Assembly: GCF_000430825.1 (NCBI RefSeq)
Contig: NZ_AUMT01000022.1
Location: 1 to 35,778, forward strand
Source: Chryseobacterium daeguense DSM 19388
Lineage (GTDB): Bacteria; Bacteroidota; Bacteroidia; Flavobacteriales; Weeksellaceae
DNA length: 35,778 nt
Direction: 5' to 3'
In this document: positions 34,219 to 35,778 of the stretch, piece by piece
How the letters are laid out: each line of letters opens with the position of its first letter
Numbering within the stretch: position 1 is the first letter of the stretch
Position numbers and translations under genes: made by a program
The notes under the pieces: generated by a model
Databases searched by the model: none
Seen by the model: the letters and a program-made list of their open reading frames with translations, nothing else
What the model was told of the DNA's origin: nothing

Positions 34219-34593
34219 TTAAACCGGATCCTCCCGGCTTAAGAAATATAAAAAAACAAAGATGATCAAAGCAGCCAGCTCGATCAAAAGCCAATACAGT
34301 TGTTTTTTGAAAAATCCGTCCAACGCAAGTCCTGTTACTCTCGCGATCATAATGCCAGCCGTAAATGCAATCAGCAATCCCAACACCGTCATTTTCCACG
34401 AATACCAGGCATTAAAAAACAGTAGAAAAAGACCGATTCCTAGCAGAAAACCCCAAAGCACTCTTCTCTCTATCATTTTATAACCGTCAGCGGCAACAGC
34501 GGAAGTACTGAAAAAATTAGGCTTCAACACTAAAGCGAAGCCGACAAAAAGTAATATTATTCCTGAGAAATTCAATAAAAGCTTCATAGGCAT
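34219..34593 (-). CDS. DUF4345-like four-helix membrane protein
   Basis: The 124-aa product has four membrane helices (~5-22, ~46-64, ~68-88, ~97-118). The motif 'RRVLWGFLLGIGLFLLFF' and the segment 'GIMIARVTGLALDGF' match the pattern of DUF4345 proteins. The function of that family is not known. It lies between the SDR and AraC genes and is probably co-transcribed with them. Confidence 0.7.
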   Translation of the reverse strand: MPMKLLLNFSGIILLFVGFALVLKPNFFSTSAVAADGYKMIERRVLWGFLLGIGLFLLFFNAWYSWKMTVLGLLIAFTAGIMIARVTGLALDGFFKKQLYWLLIELAALIIFVFLYFLSREDPV

Positions 34594-34626
34594 TCAAATA
34601 CTTAAAGTTAGGAATTAATTTTTTGA

Positions 34627-35427
34627 TTACAACAGCTGTTTTTTAAGCTCTTTCCTAAAATCTTCCTCTCCTATTTCCAAACGTCTGGCATACATTGCTT
34701 TGGTATCCTCTCCCACCAAATATCTGATCTGATCTTTTCCATCCGTTGCTGCTTCGTAAACCGCTTCTGCAACTTGCTCTGCCGGTATGGCCTGGTTCAT
34801 CATGGCATCGGTGGAGCCAAATAGTTTTTCCTCTAAATCCTGATAAGCAGGGTGTAATCCTTTTTGAAGAGACCTGTCTAAAAAATTAGTGGCAGTGGCT
34901 CCGGGAGCAATCGTTTTAATACCGATCTGATGTATTCCTAATTCAAAGGACATACTTTCAGACCAGCCTTCTATTCCGAATTTGGAGGCGTGATAGATAG
35001 AGTGCAGCGGAAATCCCATAAAACCTCCCATGGACGTTGTACTGATAAACAGACCGCTTTTCTTTTCCCTAAAATGGGGAATGAAGGCCTTGGTAACCCT
35101 TATTACTCCCAAAAGATTAGTATTTACCTGTTGCACAATCTGCTCGTCAGTGTAGGATTCCAATGAACCTAATAAACCATAGCCTGCATTATTGAAGACA
35201 GCATCTACATCATGTAAAGATAATGCTTCAGCAACTGTTTCATTAATCTGTTCCGGATTGGTAACATCCAATGGTAAAAGGGTTACATTTTCCAACTGAG
35301 ACAGCTCAGTTTCCTTTTCAGGAGTCCGCATGGTTGCAATAACGTTCCATCCTTTGGAATGAAATAATTTTGCCGTGGCTCTGCCAATGCCTGATGAAGC
35401 ACCGGTAATGAAAATAGTTTTCTGCAT
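34627..35427 (-). CDS. Short-chain dehydrogenase/reductase (classical SDR)
   Basis: This NAD(P)-dependent oxidoreductase has the cofactor motif 'TGASSGIG' (8-15), the acidic 'LDV' (~53-55), 'NNAG' (79-82), the catalytic Ser region 'STTSMGG' (~129-135) and Tyr145-Lys149 ('YHASK'). 'ATMRTPEK' (Arg34) at the end of strand 2 suggests NADP(H). Length (266 aa) is normal. It is the first gene of the SDR-DUF4345-AraC unit. The substrate cannot be told from sequence. Confidence 0.94.
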   Translation of the reverse strand: MQKTIFITGASSGIGRATAKLFHSKGWNVIATMRTPEKETELSQLENVTLLPLDVTNPEQINETVAEALSLHDVDAVFNNAGYGLLGSLESYTDEQIVQQVNTNLLGVIRVTKAFIPHFREKKSGLFISTTSMGGFMGFPLHSIYHASKFGIEGWSESMSFELGIHQIGIKTIAPGATATNFLDRSLQKGLHPAYQDLEEKLFGSTDAMMNQAIPAEQVAEAVYEAATDGKDQIRYLVGEDTKAMYARRLEIGEEDFRKELKKQLL

Positions 35428-35478
35428 TTTTATTTATTTAATCCTTATGTAAAGTTCATAACTTCTGTTGAAAGACCT

Positions 35479-35515
35479 GTTTCCAAACCGTTGTAAATTG
35501 TTTCCAAATCGTTGT
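35479..35515. promoter_or_regulatory. Two 16-bp direct repeats 21 bp apart, operator candidate
   Basis: GTTTCCAAACCGTTGT (35479-35494) and GTTTCCAAATCGTTGT (35500-35515) differ at one base and are 21 bp start to start, two helical turns. They lie 52-88 bp before the SDR start. Same-direction half-sites at this spacing are typical of AraC-family binding, and an AraC gene ends this operon. Confidence 0.65.
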
Positions 35516-35694
35516 TATTATTTGAATCCAGAGCAATAATCATGGTGCCAAACTATCTGCGATCCTTACCCGAATTGGTGGAGATTCTCAGGCTGTATAA
35601 TCAGTAACATTCTATTATTTTTCGTTTTTGTCATCTTGAGAAACCTATTAAAATACCATAAGCCGGACCTCTTTTTCCGAAGTAAGGGGGATTT

Positions 35695-35778
35695 TGGAGT
35701 TGCTAACTTTGTTAGGACACAATTCTTATACTCTTTATCTTTAAGAGTATGAAAAAGATCAGAAAAAATTACAGTCTA
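35695..35778 (+). mobile_element. Left end of a second copy of the IS3-family element (runs off the window)
   Basis: From TGGAGTTGCTA at 35695 the sequence matches the left end of the 16066-17127 element almost base for base, including TTAGGACACAATTCTTATAC and the inverted repeat before orfA. It is in the opposite orientation, with orfA reading out of the window. One or more small differences from the first copy show it is a diverged copy. Confidence 0.85.
35749..35778 (+). CDS. IS3-family orfA, first 10 codons
   Basis: ATG at 35749 opens 'MKKIRKNYSL', identical to the first ten residues of the orfA at 17072. The remainder lies beyond the window, so it cannot be said whether this copy is intact. 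Confidence 0.75.
   Translation, partial: MKKIRKNYSL

Noticed and set aside
1..35778. Search by eye for a CRISPR array or RNA genes (tRNA, rRNA)
   Set aside because: No regularly spaced direct repeats, TTCGAATC-like T-loops within a cloverleaf, or rRNA-like blocks were seen.

Overview
The window looks like a chromosomal segment of a Bacteroidota bacterium of the family Weeksellaceae/Flavobacteriaceae, most like Chryseobacterium. This rests on low G+C, A-rich leaders without Shine-Dalgarno sites, TAnnTTTG-type -7 boxes, a type IX secretion sorting tail, 'QIGVNTxxPxxxLD' exoproteins, a split KdpD and a Reg_prop sensor kinase. No rRNA, tRNA or CRISPR array was seen. Genus is inferred from gene style, not from a marker gene.

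Region 1 (1-8.5 kb, mostly minus strand) codes for surface and secreted proteins: a lectin-like type IX secretion cargo cut by the left edge, an alpha-carbonic anhydrase lipoprotein, and three exoproteins with tail-fibre-like repeats. Two small proteins with transposase-like helix-turn-helix ends lie directly upstream of the longest exoprotein. Three copies of a stem-loop with changing arms and a constant loop lie in the gaps. Region 2 (8.7-14.6 kb) holds a 987-aa Reg_prop histidine kinase whose 3' end overlaps a convergent NarL-type response regulator, then a duplicated LTxxQ-like periplasmic protein and a family 2 glycosyltransferase. Region 3 (14.9-17.1 kb) is a junkyard of two decayed IS3-family elements lying tail to tail.

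Region 4 (17.3-30.2 kb, all minus) is a potassium/sodium homeostasis block. Its promoter region at 27.2-27.4 kb carries a sigma-54-like site and two 13-bp direct repeats 22 bp apart. Four tiny membrane-protein genes follow (KdpF and three others), then kdpA, kdpB, kdpC, a porin, a DUF389 membrane protein, a stand-alone KdpD sensor domain and a separate HAMP-PAS histidine kinase. Upstream is a two-gene unit of an NtrC-type sigma-54 activator (in place of the OmpR-type KdpE) and the Na+/H+ antiporter NhaA. The likely circuit is: KdpD domain plus kinase, to the NtrC-type regulator, to the upstream repeats, to sigma-54 transcription of the kdp genes.

Region 5 (30.3-35.7 kb, mostly minus) has two paralogous small proteins around a 41-aa membrane protein, a decayed serine-hydrolase fragment, a SASA-type esterase, and an SDR oxidoreductase - DUF4345 - AraC regulator unit with a two-site operator candidate upstream. 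The last 84 bases are the left end of a second copy of one of the IS3-family elements of region 3, in inverted orientation, so related IS ends bracket about 18.6 kb that includes the whole kdp/nhaA block.
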